In this document: in pieces, positions 20,345 to 33,329 of the stretch
Position numbering within the stretch: position 1 is the stretch's first letter
How the letters are laid out: every line of letters begins with the position of its first letter
DNA from: Ornithodoros turicata
Lineage: Eukaryota; Arthropoda; Arachnida; Ixodida; Argasidae
Length of the DNA stretch: 64,000 bases
Reading direction: 5' to 3'
Assembly (NCBI RefSeq): GCF_037126465.1
Contig: NC_088202.1
Span: 119,116,123-119,180,122 of the forward strand
Made by a program: the position numbers and the translations under genes
Notes under the pieces: generated by a model
What the model saw: only the letters and a program-made list of their open reading frames with translations
The model's database searches: none
What the model was told of the DNA's origin: nothing

Positions 20345-23300
20345 GACCCTAATTTTGAATCTGTAGTATCTTCTTCGAGCACCTCAAAATTAACGAGGCG
20401 GCTCCGAAACGAAACGACCGCGGAACTCGACAGAAGCACGTCGTCACATGTCCGAAGATCGTCTAAGGAGCTGTCGAGACGTGCCTCCGATCACCTTTCT
20501 TTCCGACGTTACTGGCTGAACTTTTCGTTTAATTGCGACGTGCTTTAACAAAGTTCTTATTCGGAAAGGGTATTTGGGCGGCGAGAATTACCTAAATTGT
20601 TCCATTGCACTTTTGTTATTATTCGTGCGCCTTTATGACCAGCAGATTAAAAGGACTTTGAGTACTGTAACTCCACTCTGAAAAGAAAGCCTCATTAAGC
20701 TAAGAAAAGCTCGAGTGTTCGCGGAGCTCCTGATAATGAATAAAATGCGAACTAATGATGTCGCGGACAGCTCGGGTGTATTTTCGTGCCATTTTCCATC
20801 TTTTTCTTTTCTTTGGAAATGCTCGTTTGCTATTGGTGATTAATTAAGATGTAGTAGACAGCTTGTTCGCAAAGTTGTGCGCTTTTGAAGATACATTTAT
20901 TAGCGTGTACACCGCACGTAATTGGTGGGGGTAAAAGAACAGAATAATTAACGTTTAATGATTCTGATAAGAGAAGCCTGATGAAGACGAACAGCACTGT
21001 AAGGAAAAAACAGAATTTTACCTAGGGCCTTTATCGAGGGGTTGAACCGTGCGTAAAAAAGAAGGGAAAAGCGGAAACACACCATTGCGCCGCAGGCGAG
21101 CAATGAGATATGCTAAGCTGACTGCGGCAAAACTGTGGTTCCAGTTGCGTATTTTTCACGCATTTGTCTGGTTTTGTTATATCGCTATGCAATGACTACA
21201 ATATTAACAAAACAGAGGCGATGAAACTTGCCAGTATGGAAGCAATATTTCTTGTCACGCCATACATAGTGTGCTGGCATTTATTGCCTGGCTCAGGTGG
21301 CGCGGTTAGCAGGCCCAGTTCCGTTAAAAGAAAGTTTCTACTTGTTACGTAAATTCAAATTATGAATCAACGCTTTGTCTCGCGACGGGTTAGCGTTTGC
21401 CTAACCACGTGGCTGATTTTGTTAAGGAGCATTGATGCGGCATTTAGGATCGTTCGAACCACCCTGCTTAACTGATCAAACCCTCTGCCTGGAGCGATCT
21501 ACTTTATTCGAGCAGTGTATTATAACCTCCCCCCCCCCCCCCAATGCAATGAAACTCTTTCCTAATGACACCTCGGCCAAGCGGTTCTTTCAGTGAGCCA
21601 TTCTTGTCGTGCGCCAAAGCGGAGGAGGGCGAGAAGTATAGCTCAGGCAAGGCACAACCAGGGGCAACACAAGCACGTAAGCCTCCAACTCCCAGGAAAC
21701 AATTAACTTCAACAAACACAGGGAAAGTTTTCATCGGTTTTTACTTTTTCCTGAGTTCTTTGAATTCCATTGTATAGCACCAAGACGCGCAAGCTGTGCC
21801 AGTCGGGTTATCGGTGTCTCCTGAGCATTCGGCGTACTACGGTGTGCCCGCATCGGATGCATAAAACGCCATCTGTGGAGTACAGACAGACAGTTTCCTG
21901 GCGCCTTCAGGATCACAGGCGCCATTCGCACGCGACATAGGCAATTATGAAAGATGTCAATCAAGAGAAGAGACCCCAACAATCAGGTACGCACGAAGCG
22001 GCGCTAATGCTAATATGAGACATGTGTAAATTTGATATTTTCTGTGGGCTTGTTTTTGTTTCCTGTAACATAAGATATTGTGAATGTGCGCACCGGAGCA
22101 ACTCCCAATGACTCCTAGTTCTACAGGCCTTGTCGCCGTTTCTCCTGTGCCTGTGCTGTTTCTTTGTGGGTGAGAAATGAAATGGGTTTGTCGTTCAAGA
22201 ATATGGTGTCACTCTCGAGAGTCTCGAGACCATCAACATGTACAGCCACCGGTGATAACGTTCGACTACAAAGTATTGTGTGGTCTCAGTCACATAGAGC
22301 TCCTTTGTAAAAAAGTATCCACAGAAATGTTTCATTGTCGAAACTCGCTGTGTATTGGTATTCACTAACAAAGTCTGTTTCACTGCTTCCTGCGAGATGA
22401 GTTTGCGGAACCTATACCAGCGTACACATAAATTCTATACTTCGGGCTTCTATTGCGTGGCGCCAGTGATGTCAGTGTGTCCTTGCACTTGTGGAAGCAA
22501 CTTTCTTCGACATTTCATATTAGCGCTTGTTTGCTGGTGTAGCCTATTTCCCTGGAGCATCGCATTGGATATCAAGGCCCTGTTGTTGATCGGCGAGCTT
22601 TCAGGGATATCAGGGTGTTGCACTCGTGTTGACACAATCACTAAGGTGGGGAGACTTTGACTTATGCCATTTTCAAGATTCTGCGACGGCTACGTACCCT
22701 CAGGATATACAGTTTCTTCGCTTCGGTGTTGGTTTTACGATATGGGGAACCCCGCGTGGGAAATACCCGTAGGTAATCCTCGAGAAAGGCTTCTTGGAAA
22801 AACCACAATGACCGCATGGCTTATCTTGTATTAGGTGTTGCGGAAAAGGTTTTTGTTTGGGAGTCACAACACCCGAAGCTTAGAGTTCTAGCATGCGCGG
22901 TTCTGTTCGGCGTCTGTTATTCAGTCGAACGCTACTCACCAGATGCACGTGTGTGTGCGTGTGGTGGTGGTGGTGATGATAATGATGACGAAAGGTGACG
23001 GCAATTCTTCTCTTATGCAGGCAACAGGAGAGACTGAGGTACTGTCAGTTACTGATGCATTGAGAAGATTGATGCATATCGACATATGAGTTCATTTTCG
23101 CATTGAAAGTAACATAGCTGTAATGCCTTTGGAATGTGTCGTGACTGGGTGTTCGGGGAAGTTTGTGAAGCATAGAAACATGTTGAACTCGCTATCCATT
23201 CCCTCAGTTACTCTTTTTCAAACGTTGCAGGGTAACAATCAGTTATGCAGTACTTCAGGTTACTTTTTCTTTTTCTTCAGCATTTGCCGCCTTCTAGAAT

Positions 23301-24365
23301 TAGAAATAAATGACTTGGGTTCGATTGTTACGAAACAACAAGAAAAAAAAAAGACAAGAAATTGAATTGAAAACCCGATTAATTCTGCTCCTGCCATGAC
23401 GAGCCCCCTCAGCCACAAAAAAAATAAGAAAAAATGAAAAATAAAAAGCAAAGTGAGGTGTCTACCAGAGAGTACTTAGAGCAATACCAAGCAGCTGGAA
23501 TAGTGGTATGATTGATGATTAAACATATTCATCACGTGCAGCCATATAGCTTCGGCTTTTCCCTTTTACAGCGGCAGCTGTTAAGGGCTCAATTTTGTGA
23601 ATATCTTGTCCCGTATGGCGCATCGCTGAAACACAGAAGAGGAGAAACGAAGAGAAGAAGAAAAGAAAGTTGCAAGACGCAGATCGGTCATTTCGCAAAG
23701 TCATGGTGGCTGTGGCGTTGGCCTCATTATGGTCCGTCCTAAGAAGTATACGTCTCCTGAAGAGCTTCGACCATATCTCGCAGCACGAGCGAATGCGTCA
23801 ACTCAGAGCTCATAAACGACGCGTAGCGAACCATGCGCGTAGCGACAGACGAGCTCAACTAATCAACTCTGTCGCTGTCGTTGATTTGATATAACTCGCA
23901 TCATATCTGCCAGTGTTTTCATTACTTTTTTCTTGTGTGTGTACACACTTGACCCTTGATCTCGCGAGGGTTAGGGTCGGATGATCCCCGCGAAAGCCAA
24001 AAGTCGCGAATAACATGAAGCTGTGCGGTTCTCTCATTGATGTCATAATGGCGAGCAATTGCAGAGGCTGACTTATCACTACGCAGCACATGCAATAATA
24101 TGACTGCTGTCTCTTACCACTTGTGAGCACTTCGAGAACCAGTATAGGAGCATAATGCTTGGGACCCGTAATTATCATCCTCGTTGGTTCCAAGAAACAA
24201 GAGATTCTGGGCATAGCTTTGCACCGGGAACGGCTTTGCACACTCCGCTTTTGTGGCCGTCCTCACACGCATCGATCAGACGTGTCAGAAATTCCGAAAC
24301 GATATATGCAGGCAACTGTGCAACCGAAACCGGAAAAATCGCTCATGATCAAATTCTCGGTAAGA
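20345..24365. other. Long intergenic stretch
   Basis: No gene or named repeat is supported. It holds an oligo-C run at about 21527-21542, a GT-rich patch (22949-22990), A-rich tracts at 23341-23450, and a weak coding-like segment at 23142. Confidence 0.5.
23142..23225 (+). CDS. Possible THAP-like N-terminus
   Basis: An ATG opens MPLECVVTGCSGKFVKHRN and then SLSIPSV. The MPxxC-x4-C start followed by an IP motif about 20 residues later recalls the beginning of THAP zinc-finger domains (C2CH, DNA binding). The later Cys and His are not found in frame, and the frame soon runs into low-complexity sequence. It may be a first exon or a chance match. Confidence 0.2.
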
Positions 24366-25097
24366 CAGGGAAAGGTAACAGGAACGGAAACGGGTATTAT
24401 ACCGCAGGCGGCATACAGTATTATACCGTAATATAGCAGGTAACGGTAACAGAAACGAAAACGGATATCGCACAGTTACAATACCTGAAACAGAAACGGA
24501 AACTACAATAATTTGCGGTAATAATTCGGGTACCGCAGGACCCGAATTATTGCAATTCTTCACCATATCATATATAAATAAATTTATGAAATAAACCTCA
24601 ATGAAGCGCAAACTAAAATTAACTGAAGAACTAAAACTAAAATTAACTATCAAACTGAAGCATATAAGTAAGTAGTATACAGTAAATAGAAGAAGCATAA
24701 TTCTTATACGCTTATGGTGACCTGGAAGTTTCAAGCGTGACTAACATTCCTGGAAACCATGTTCATATTAGCTGTTCACAGAAATCACGTACCTATATGT
24801 GTATTTTGAATAAACGTTGTCTCTTGTATGCATGTATCCCTGGAGTCCTCAAAATAGACTTCAGAACGTAGAGGGATTAAGCTTTGTCACGGTCTCAATA
24901 GTCTTTTTTTGAATAAAAAGGAAAGAACAGAAAGAACGAAAACAAAAAGCTGGAGGTAGGGCGGTACCGAAAACCAAAACGGAAACGTAACGGAAACGAA
25001 AGCAACAATGATGGTAACCGAAACTGAAACAGAAACAAATAAGTGCCAGTAACGAAGGTGGTAACGGAAACGAAAAAAATTCCGTTACCTTTCCCTG
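24366..25097. mobile_element. hAT-like element, GGTAACGGAAACG family
   Basis: The ends CAGGGAAAGGTAACAGGAAC and (inverted) CAGGGAAAGGTAACGGAATT enclose subterminal zones of degenerate GGTAACGGAAACG repeats (24376-24500 and 24960-25085). A perfect hairpin AATAATTCGGGT / ACCCGAATTATT lies at about 24520-24551. No transposase is present. The flanking octamers CGGTAAGA and AAGGCAAA do not match, so the target duplication is lost or the two ends come from different copies. Confidence 0.65.
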
Positions 25098-25301
25098 AAG
25101 GCAAACACGCGAACGTCGAGACCCAACTGCGTTTTCCGGCTTCGAACTGCGGGCTTCACATGTGTTGCTAACCTCGTGGGACACTAATGACTTTCCTATA
25201 GGCACACTGTCTCTGCCGACCCTATAAGGTTCCCTGCACTGTGCTAAAGAACGCCAAAAGGGCGCAACGGACGTCCACAGGAGGGCGGTGGCAGACTTCG
25301 T

Positions 25302-25556
25302 GTTTTTTTTTTATTCCGTGTTAGCGCCGCGAAGCAACTGTGGGTATGGACAGATGGAGAGAGGACAGCAGGAGGGAGTGGACGACAGTATGCGTCCTGA
25401 GCAGACTTGAGGGGTAACTATGTCAACATTCATCTGGAAAGTATGCCGGAAAACGCAGGGGGAACCTCAGACAGCACAGCCGGTGCCTGGATTCGAACCC
25501 GCTTCACCTCCCCAGTCTCGGCATGAAAAGCGATCATCCGAAGCACTATTCCACGG
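25302..25556 (-). mobile_element. Near-full-length tRNA-derived SINE
   Basis: The minus strand starts with a tRNA-like head (GCTTCGGATGATCGC, B-box GGGTTCGAATCC near 25492) and runs through CTGTGCTGTCTGAGGTT, CACAGTTGCTTCGCGGCGC, ending ACACGGAATAAAAAAAA. It matches the plus-strand copy at 49250-49535 over its whole length. RNA polymerase III promoter boxes would drive its transcription. Confidence 0.85.
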
Positions 25557-26709
25557 GATATCACATGCCAATGGTATATACGAGCGATAGCGTAGGACAG
25601 TAGGTACGTGCACGGCAGCTGTTACAGGCTTCAAGTCCAACAGAATCTCACGTCCAACCATATAGAGCCTCGGTTTATTTCCTCTGCACATCTTAATACG
25701 TGTATGTGTGTATAACAATGAAACTGCGCGCGCCGGTGACATTATAATGAGATGAATAGTACGGTGAATGACGAGGCATGAATAGCAACTTCTTTGCCCT
25801 GTTCATGTGCCGTTTTTCGACCCAACCTCTCTAAGCATATTTTCCCGCTTTTATGTTGTCTCTATGCTTTGTGACGCTCTTCGTTTCTTTTTGCTTTTTT
25901 TTTTCTTACTCCTGTGCGAGCGGTGCCATTCTCGCTGAATGCATTCGCACTCTCGCCTTCAAATCTAATTCCGCTGGGAACAGTTGAGCGGCGCCGTTTC
26001 TTTGATCACAGAACAGCGCCTTCAAAGGCGCAGATTCTGAGGATGGAGCTGTATTTCACGAGACCTCACTTACTGTCGCTCTCATAACCTTATAGAAAAG
26101 ATGGAAGTGAAATAACAATTTCCTTCCGGACAAAGAAAATGTATTTCCTCGTTGCGCAAAAGCGACGAGCTTGCTTAAAGTGTTCCGCATTCACCAGCTT
26201 GAAACTGCCGATCTCTGAACGAGGGAGGAAACATGTAGCTACATTTTCTTACATGATGTGAGTGGGTGAGTTGGAGAGCGTATACAGCGGATTGCGGAAG
26301 CTCAGTCACTTTATCTCAATAGAACTTTGATGATAGGCAGTGACGTCGTACTAAATTAAGCCCCAGTGCGCGCGCACAACAACACAAATGGGATGATGAT
26401 GTGGTGGGTCATACCCCAGTGTGCAATAAGGTATTAAAGTATCCACTTTCGACGCCCGCGTGTGCATCAGATGCCGCTACGAATGTTTACGACGAACAAT
26501 CTTCTCTATGCTCTACATCTCTGCACATGCTCCATCTTATTTTAGCTTGCAAGTGAGCGGTACTGAGCTCCTATCTAAATGAAAGAAACAGTTCACGTTA
26601 AAACTGGAATTATTTGAAAGTTGATATTCGGAACTGTAGTTTCTTGCGGAGCGGATGTGTGCTCACGTAGTGCGAATCAGTATGACGATGCCACGCTACG
26701 AAAGAACGA
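25557..26709. other. Intergenic DNA
   Basis: Nothing recognised; no coding segment or repeat stands out. Confidence 0.5.
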
Positions 26710-27284
26710 CTAAGAAACAGTGATGGCCAGTAGTTAACTACGTATAGTTAAACCACTACTTAAACTACCTGATTGTAGTTAAAAAGTATTTATCAACTAC
26801 TTGCAGAAATGTAGTGGCAAGTACTAGTTAGACTACCATTTCGAGTAGCTAACTACAGTAGTTAGGTTACTGCAGGCGCAAACTGCTTCCGGGTTTGCCG
26901 CAAACCTTACTGCACAATCGTGCTTCCGACTTTCACCTTGAGCTACTTGTTTGATGAGAACGGAGGTGCAGAGCAATTGTACCGCGCATGTGTACTAAAG
27001 CTTCATTTTTATCACTGCTTGTGATTCTTCTTTAGGTGTCCAAGAACGCTATAGAATGGGATTGGTGTTGATGGACAACGTTAAGTAGTTATAGATGTAG
27101 TTAAAATACATTGCAGTAGTTAAAGAAGTAGTTTAAGAAGTAGTTAGGGGAGGTAGTTTTAACTACCTCCCCTGAAAAGTAGTTGAACTACTAGTTAAAC
27201 TACTAGTTTAACTCAATCGCGAGGTAGTTAGTAGTTATAGTTCAACTACTGTAGAAGTAGTTAGTGGCCATCACTGCTAAGAAG
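26710..27284. mobile_element. hAT-type element, TAGTTAACTAC family
   Basis: The body 26718-27276 has ends CAGTGATGGCCAGTAGTTA and inverted TAGTTAGTGGCCATCACTG. It is filled at both ends with variants of GTAGTTAACTAC. The flanks CTAAGAAA (26710-26717) and CTAAGAAG (27277-27284) are an 8 bp duplication with one change. It is 559 bp with no coding capacity, so it needs a transposase from elsewhere. Confidence 0.9.
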
Positions 27285-29929
27285 TGCTACCTGTTCTAAA
27301 CTAAAATTCGTCTGAGCTAGGATGCCTCACATTTCTATTCATCTTTATTACTAACCAGCCATACGAATTCACCAGTTGCGGAGTTCCGACTCACATCCCT
27401 CTTGTTTCCTATCACCGTCACCATAGTAACTTGTCTATATATGTCGTTAACGAGCCCGCCACGTTTTCCCTGCAGCAGCCGTTTGCCATTTCCGCTGCCA
27501 TTCCAGCGCGTAATCTAACACTTCATGAGCTTCTTAGCACTTGTTTCAGACGTCCCTTTCTCAATCACAGCTCCGGGCAAACACGTCGACAATTCGACAT
27601 GCGCGCACTACTCTTGCGAAACCGTAAAGCTCCTTTGCTACTAAGAAGGCCCGCGCGCAAGTAAACGTCGAAACTCCTACGTGGAGTTCGTCGGCACATT
27701 CCCGGACATAGTTATCCTGTCTTCTGTTTCGCTTGTCGTAATTAAAGCCGAGTAGCTGTCTTTGTGTTGCAAGCGCCTCGTCAGCGTCTAAGCTGCTGTC
27801 ACCCTCTGTCACCCTCTGACAACACCTCAGAGGAGGCTATTTCTTTCTTCTTTTTTTTCCGAATAAACATATACGCCCCCTCTGATCATAATTAGCAACC
27901 AAGTCTTGCTGCCCAAGGTGAGATGAGGACAAATATGTGTACGAGAGAAAATTGAAGCGAAAGTGAAGCGAAAAGGAAAGAATACGAGAGGGAGAGAGTT
28001 TAATTAATGTTCGCACGCAGGATGCTGCCTCCCCATTCCTTGCTTCGAGGGTCCCCTTATCTACGTGAAAACAATGACAGTCATTCCTTCAACATCTTTG
28101 CGAACCGGATGCGATTAATCATCCGTAATTATGAAAGTCGCCATCAGCGTTGGAGCTGCAAAACTGTGATCGGCACAGCAGCACGCAACACGCCGTTTAA
28201 TGCAGACGAAAGATTGCGTCGGTTGCAGCATGTCGCGAACGCGAATGGGATATATGTTGATTCGAAGAATAAAGAAGTAAAAGGTGAGAGCGAACATGGA
28301 AAAGACCAGATGAAATGGGTGTATTTTTGTACTTTCCATTTATGGGGGGGGGGGGGGTATTTTATCCTCTGTTTCTGAAAACTACACACGTGCATTGCTG
28401 TACTTGTAAATAAACAAACAAACAGTTAAAATGGCTGTCTTTCGTCCTACGTTCATCACACAAAGATTGCAGCCATTTTCTGAAAACAAAACGAGAAGGA
28501 TATTATTTTTCGCATACCTCTACATCAGCCATTAATTCGTTTTGTAAAGCCATTAGTCCGCACGACTAAAATTTGCCATTGAGATACCAGCGTATAGCGT
28601 GTGTGCCAGGAACGTTCCAATATCCAACGCGAAATACAGCTGCGTTTGTTTGTCCGCAACTGCCAGCAGTAAAATAAAGCACAAAATTCCGAACCACGCA
28701 ATTGAAACAGGACGCTGAATCGCGCACTTTGTGTTCGCTGAATTTCATGCAACTATTCCCTCGAACAAACATGCCCGCTGGGACTTAAAAGGAGCGTACG
28801 AAGCAAAAGACGCGATCTTGCTTTCATGTTTGCTCTGACCGTTGCAAAGCGGAACCCTGAAGCACGAAATGCGAAAGGAACAGATCGTAAAACGTGCTTT
28901 CGCCAGGATTCTACGATGGCGTTCGTCCTTTCATGGGCCAAAGTTTATTTCTCTACTTCAACCTGTACTCTGTTCTAAACTGCGCATAACATAAAAAAGA
29001 AATTGTACATATCTGTGCACACGGACGGGCACTTACCGTTTCGCGATAAAGTCTCATTAGAAATGGAAAGGATAAGCGTAATGGGGTCTGAACGGACGAT
29101 TTAACAAGTGAGAACCACAGCATAAAGCGGGATGTTTTACGTTTGGGTGAAAAGGCGTTATCTTGCGTCGTGCTAACCCAAGCGTGATCGCAAACACAGG
29201 ACTGCAAAGGAAAGTGTATACGAGGAAAATGGAATGTGAATGAATGCGCACTTTGTATTCTGGGACGCACTCGATGCATGGAAAGGTGAATTATTAGTTT
29301 CTCTTTGTTTTCTTTTTGCGCATGAGTAGAATAGTTTATACATGTAATATGATGTTAGTAGCTGCGTATCCTGGTTAACACGCATCGTTCCGTATTTCCA
29401 TACTTATGTATATGCGATACGAATATGAGCATGAATACATTTTTGTTGCATTTCAATACACAATATACTTTTTTAAAAATTTATTTAAGTACTCAGCATA
29501 AATGCTTTGTAATAAAGTACTTAAATATGAAATAAAAATACATGATTCAAATACCGTAATGCGTTCATTAGCACATTGAGTGACAAATAGTTAGGATCGG
29601 CGTAAATCAAGCAGAAGGCAAGTAGACAGCTGCAAAGCAATGCCACAGCAATACCTTGTCCTGCCCCATCTCATCATCGTCCCTTTATGTGTGTGTGTGT
29701 CCTGTTGATTTTAGTAGCCGAACTTTCTCGTTCTGTCATCCCAAAACCTTCTATTTGGTCAGAGGATGAGGTTCACCAGATTCACGTCTTTCTCCATAAT
29801 TAAATTATGTTGCTCTGCAGCACGCAGCAAGAGCTCCGTAATTTTTTTCCCATTCAGCGAGTCTTTTGGGATCCACCTCATTTTTAAGAAGACATAAGAC
29901 ACAGATGCCAAATTTGAAGCGTCATCCTG
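27285..29929. other. Intergenic DNA with a LINE-B-like tail
   Basis: No gene is supported. At about 27840-27880 TTTCTTCTTTTTTTTCCG is followed by AATAAACATATACGCCCCC, which matches the LINE-B 3' end. A G13 run lies near 28346. A small AT-rich inverted repeat (AAGTACTTAAATA) sits at 29475-29530. Confidence 0.5.
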
Positions 29930-30522
29930 GAGGTTGAGACACTTTCCTCATTTTCTGAATATGCGTTTACCTAGCAATCTCCCTGCCCGATTTTACACCG
30001 CCTGCGACTTAATGTCGCCAGAACCCTTCTGCCTCTATACAAGATGGGTGCTCTCCACTCGCCAATATGTCCTACTTGCGCTGTTGAAGCTGATATTTCA
30101 CATCTTCTCAACGACTGCCGCAGACGCGACACCCCTCGAGGCATCCTCAGACGACGCTTTCTAGGGCTGCGGTACACAAGCTTTTGCCTGGCCGCTCTAC
30201 TCGGCCCTGTCCGACATCTTGCACAGCGTGCTCCGACCAAAGCAGTTCTGGCACTCCTCAGCGACACAGCCTGTGACCTCAAGACGTATGTGTCATCTCC
30301 TTCGTCAATGCCCCCACCCTCACATCTCACCCTCATGCACCTCTCTCAACTTTTTTTTTATTTTTCGTCTCTCTCATCCTTCTTTCGCCTTTCTTTTTTC
30401 CTTTATTTTCGAATTATTTACTTGCGGTACAGGAAGCCGACACTCCGTTTGGATGACGTTTCCTTCTCTTTCCTTCCTTTTTCTTTTCTCTTCTAATAAA
30501 TATATCCCCCCCCCCCCCCATC
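29930..30522 (+). pseudogene. LINE-B 3' end: zinc-knuckle tail and oligo-C terminus
   Basis: The frame at 30044 reads MGALHSPICPTCAVEADISH then LLNDCRRR and LAALLGPVRHLAQRAP, the Cys/His tail that follows RNase H in this LINE group. About 80 bp upstream are the same ORF after a frameshift (RLRLNVART). The 3' untranslated region is pyrimidine-rich and ends AATAAATATATCC followed by a long C run. Related pieces lie at 37123 (minus), 42916-43420 (minus) and 43156-43300 (minus). Confidence 0.75.
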
Positions 30523-31160
30523 CCTGACGAGCAAGGGGATGCTGCTGGAAGGGATTGTAAGTCTTGGGCGTACTTCACATGGAAGCTATGCCGACGCTTG
30601 TCTTAAAGGCGCACAAAAGGCGCGCGAGATGAACTTGCTACCTTCGGGAACTGTGACGCAAAATATTTCCTTTGGGATCGAAGCATACAATTCAAGAGAA
30701 AATTTGTCTACAAAAGTCTGCGGTGATCCCTTCCAGCTTCTTCTGGCGTGTTCTGACGTCAGATCATTGAACATCGTTTATTGGCCGCCGAGAGTCGTGT
30801 GCTAGGGTGAGGGAGGGAGACGACCGGTCGGACTGCATTGCGTCAGACGCATGAGCACCAACACCAGATACAACCGCAAGAAGAAAGAAAGAAGACTACT
30901 CGCAAGATAAGGTCTCTTGTGCACGAGGATTCCGCGCTGCACTCATAAGGCCGGTTCCCATATGCAGTGTTTCGCTCTATAGTGCTAGAAAATAGCGCTC
31001 GAAACCGTGCGCTGTTTTTCCGCTTGCAGTTCTCATATACAACCGAACACAAAGCGCTATCCTGCTCGGGTCACGGGAGATCTTGTTGCGACGTGATGCA
31101 CCGGTACTATCATGATTGTTCACAGATTGTTTAATGTCCGCGTCGGGTATCCGCAGCAGT
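30523..31160. other. Intergenic DNA
   Basis: No gene recognised. GGTTCCCATATGCAGTGTT near 30955 may be the outer edge of the fold-back element that follows. Confidence 0.4.
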
Positions 31161-31555
31161 AGAGTCACTAAATCAGCTTCCCTTCATAGTATCGACACTG
31201 AGGTCCAAGGGAGAGCACGAGCGCCATCTTGTTTCCGCACCACATCGGTATCATCCCCATTTGAGGATCGAAGACGGCTAGCACAATCCTCCCCGTGGGA
31301 TAGAGAAGCGTGTATGATTGTTGTGCGATAATCCATGTATCGTCAACCAGAGCGTCCCGAGGATGTCACGGTGAGCTCAAGGCCGTCAACTGTTGCTTGC
31401 CAACGAAAGGAACATTTCACCCGCGCACGATAGATGGCATCGTGCGCTAAAGGGCGCAGTGCGCGTGGGTGGCGTGGCGCGGAAACAAGATGGCGCATGC
31501 TCACTCTTGGAACTCAGTGTCGATAATGTGAAGCGTAGCTTATTTAGTGACTCTA
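31161..31555. repeat. Inverted repeat of a fold-back element
   Basis: Arms at 31161-31238 and 31479-31555 (GAGTCACTAAATCAGCTTC on the left, TTATTTAGTGACTC on the right) are about 77 percent complementary, with about 240 bases between. TATAGCGCT-type motifs outside both arms (30980-31060 and 31975-32050) suggest the full element spans about 31.0-32.05 kb. Confidence 0.6.
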
Positions 31556-31805
31556 CGGAGCACCATGGCCAGTGACACTTTTGTTGACGATTTATTTCGG
31601 TTGCGATTTCTCATAGCGGAACCAGTGGGAACGCACAAGCTCAACAAACGGCGCTAAAGGAAAACCGGTTGCCATTTTCACGTCGTCGTCGCCGTCCATC
31701 CTTGCTGCTTCGAGTGACCGGAAGCAAACAAACCTCAGCTTCCGCTACGTCACCGCTGAAAAAAGCTCCCGATTGGTTAACGCAGACTTAGCGCTCAAAA
31801 TAGCG

Positions 31806-31866
31806 CTGGACATATGTCGGCACAGTTCTCTTAGAAGTCGGACCAGGACGCACATTCCCCCAGTCA
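31806..31866 (+). mobile_element. SINE internal fragment
   Basis: ATGTCGGCACAGTTCTCTTA, GAAGTCGGACCAGGACGCA matches the middle of the SINE at 49250-49535 (about 49382-49425). It lies within the fold-back region, and head and tail are missing. Confidence 0.65.
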
Positions 31867-32289
31867 TGACGTTGCCCACCTCTGTGAGTCCGACAACGGC
31901 GAGCCCTTTCACCACCACCAGCACCACCACCAGCGCTGAAAAATTTGAAGGGGGCTCTACCTCGACAAACGCTGTTTTATAGCGGTTCCCAACACTGAGA
32001 GGAGGAAAACGTCACTCTGTTTTATAGCGCTGTGTAGCAAATCGCTATTAGCATTTTACATTTACCACATACGGCGATCAGTGAGCCAAGGACGTCTGAC
32101 GTTGAGCAATTGGCCCGCACGCACCTGCCTTCAGATGCGACTGGTAGTGTCCAGATACGATGGTCCTTCAAGGTTGAACGAAACAATGGAAAATTCGGGA
32201 AGCGCCAAACTACATCAGTTTTTTTTTTGTTTTTTTTTTTTCAAATTCACCGTGCGCATCTGGACACCGCTGCCGTCACTGCGGCCACT

Positions 32290-33040
32290 CTTTGATGCCT
32301 TTGGCGTTGAAAGGGCTGCTGTCGAAGCCACTGGAGGACATCTTTCTGGAGGGCGTCATCTGTGTTTCACGTCTTTCCTCCAAGGTGCTCTTTAAAGAGC
32401 CCAAACAAATAGTAATCGCTTGGGGCTAAATCTATGCTGGAACGTGCATGGTGCAAAACCTCAAAGCGCGTTTCAGCCAGGGTGGCTACAGTCCAATACG
32501 CCGTGTGAGGCCGGGCATTGTCATGAAGAAGAATTACCCTTCCGGACAACATCCCAAGCCTTTTTTCGTGCGATCTGCGTTTCGCACGACATCCTTTATC
32601 AACGCGGAGTAGCACTTGGCATTAATCGTGACCCCTTGCTCCAAGCAGTTCTCATGAGCGCCCCGCATGTCCCAGAAAACAGCTCCCGTGGGCTTCCCAG
32701 CAGACGGCTGCAATTTGCCTTTCTTTGTTGCTTTTTGTGTCTGGGGTGAAATGATGCATCCAAGTCTCACCACATGTGACGATTCATTGCGAAACTTCGT
32801 CCCCCTCGGATTGAGAACAGATCAGCAGATACTCAGGGACTACCATGCGCGGTCCCTTCTGGCCACAAGTGAGGTGCCCGGGAACCTATATTTTACAGAC
32901 TTCGCGGAACAGCAAGTGCTCGTGAATGATTGTCTCCACACTGCCGACACCAATATTACGCTGGGCGGCTGTGTATCGAACTGTCTCGCGATTAGTCCGA
33001 TTTCACCTAATCCAACGTACGGATGAAAGAGTTGGGATGG
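32290..33040 (-). pseudogene. mariner transposase, dead copy
   Basis: The minus strand encodes the mariner transposase in broken frames. In order: VETIIHEHLLFREVCKI and VPGHLTCGQK (N-terminal half); GETWMHHFTPDT, where the first catalytic Asp of DETW is Gly; SAGKPTGAVFWDMRG; LLHDNARPH with the second catalytic Asp; and LAPSDYYLFGLFKEHLGGK with the third. The last two Asp are separated by 34 residues, the D34D spacing diagnostic of mariner within the Tc1/mariner group. Mariner transposase cuts and pastes the element at TA sites. Stops, at least two frameshifts and the lost Asp make it inactive. Terminal repeats were not located. Confidence 0.9.
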
Positions 33041-33329
33041 GTGAGTGGCGTTAGGCGAAGTAGGACTGTCGTGCAATTGAATTTGGCGAGACGGGACTGC
33101 CATCAAGTGGGCGTTACTAACACGTATCCCACTGTTAGTGATTGATGTCTGGAATAAATCGACTCGATCATGGGTTGACACCGTTCATGGCCTCACACGC
33201 AAGGAACCTTTACATTTCCAAATCAAGATGTGTGCGAAGACACATAAAATCACCATTGTTCATTAAAATGTTTACGGTGATTTATGAATGAACGCATGGA
33301 TGAATGTGTAAGATAAAACGGGGGATCCT

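Noticed and set aside
24358..25105. An 8 bp target duplication around the GGTAACGG element
   Set aside because: The flanking octamers CGGTAAGA and AAGGCAAA do not match, so no duplication is claimed there.
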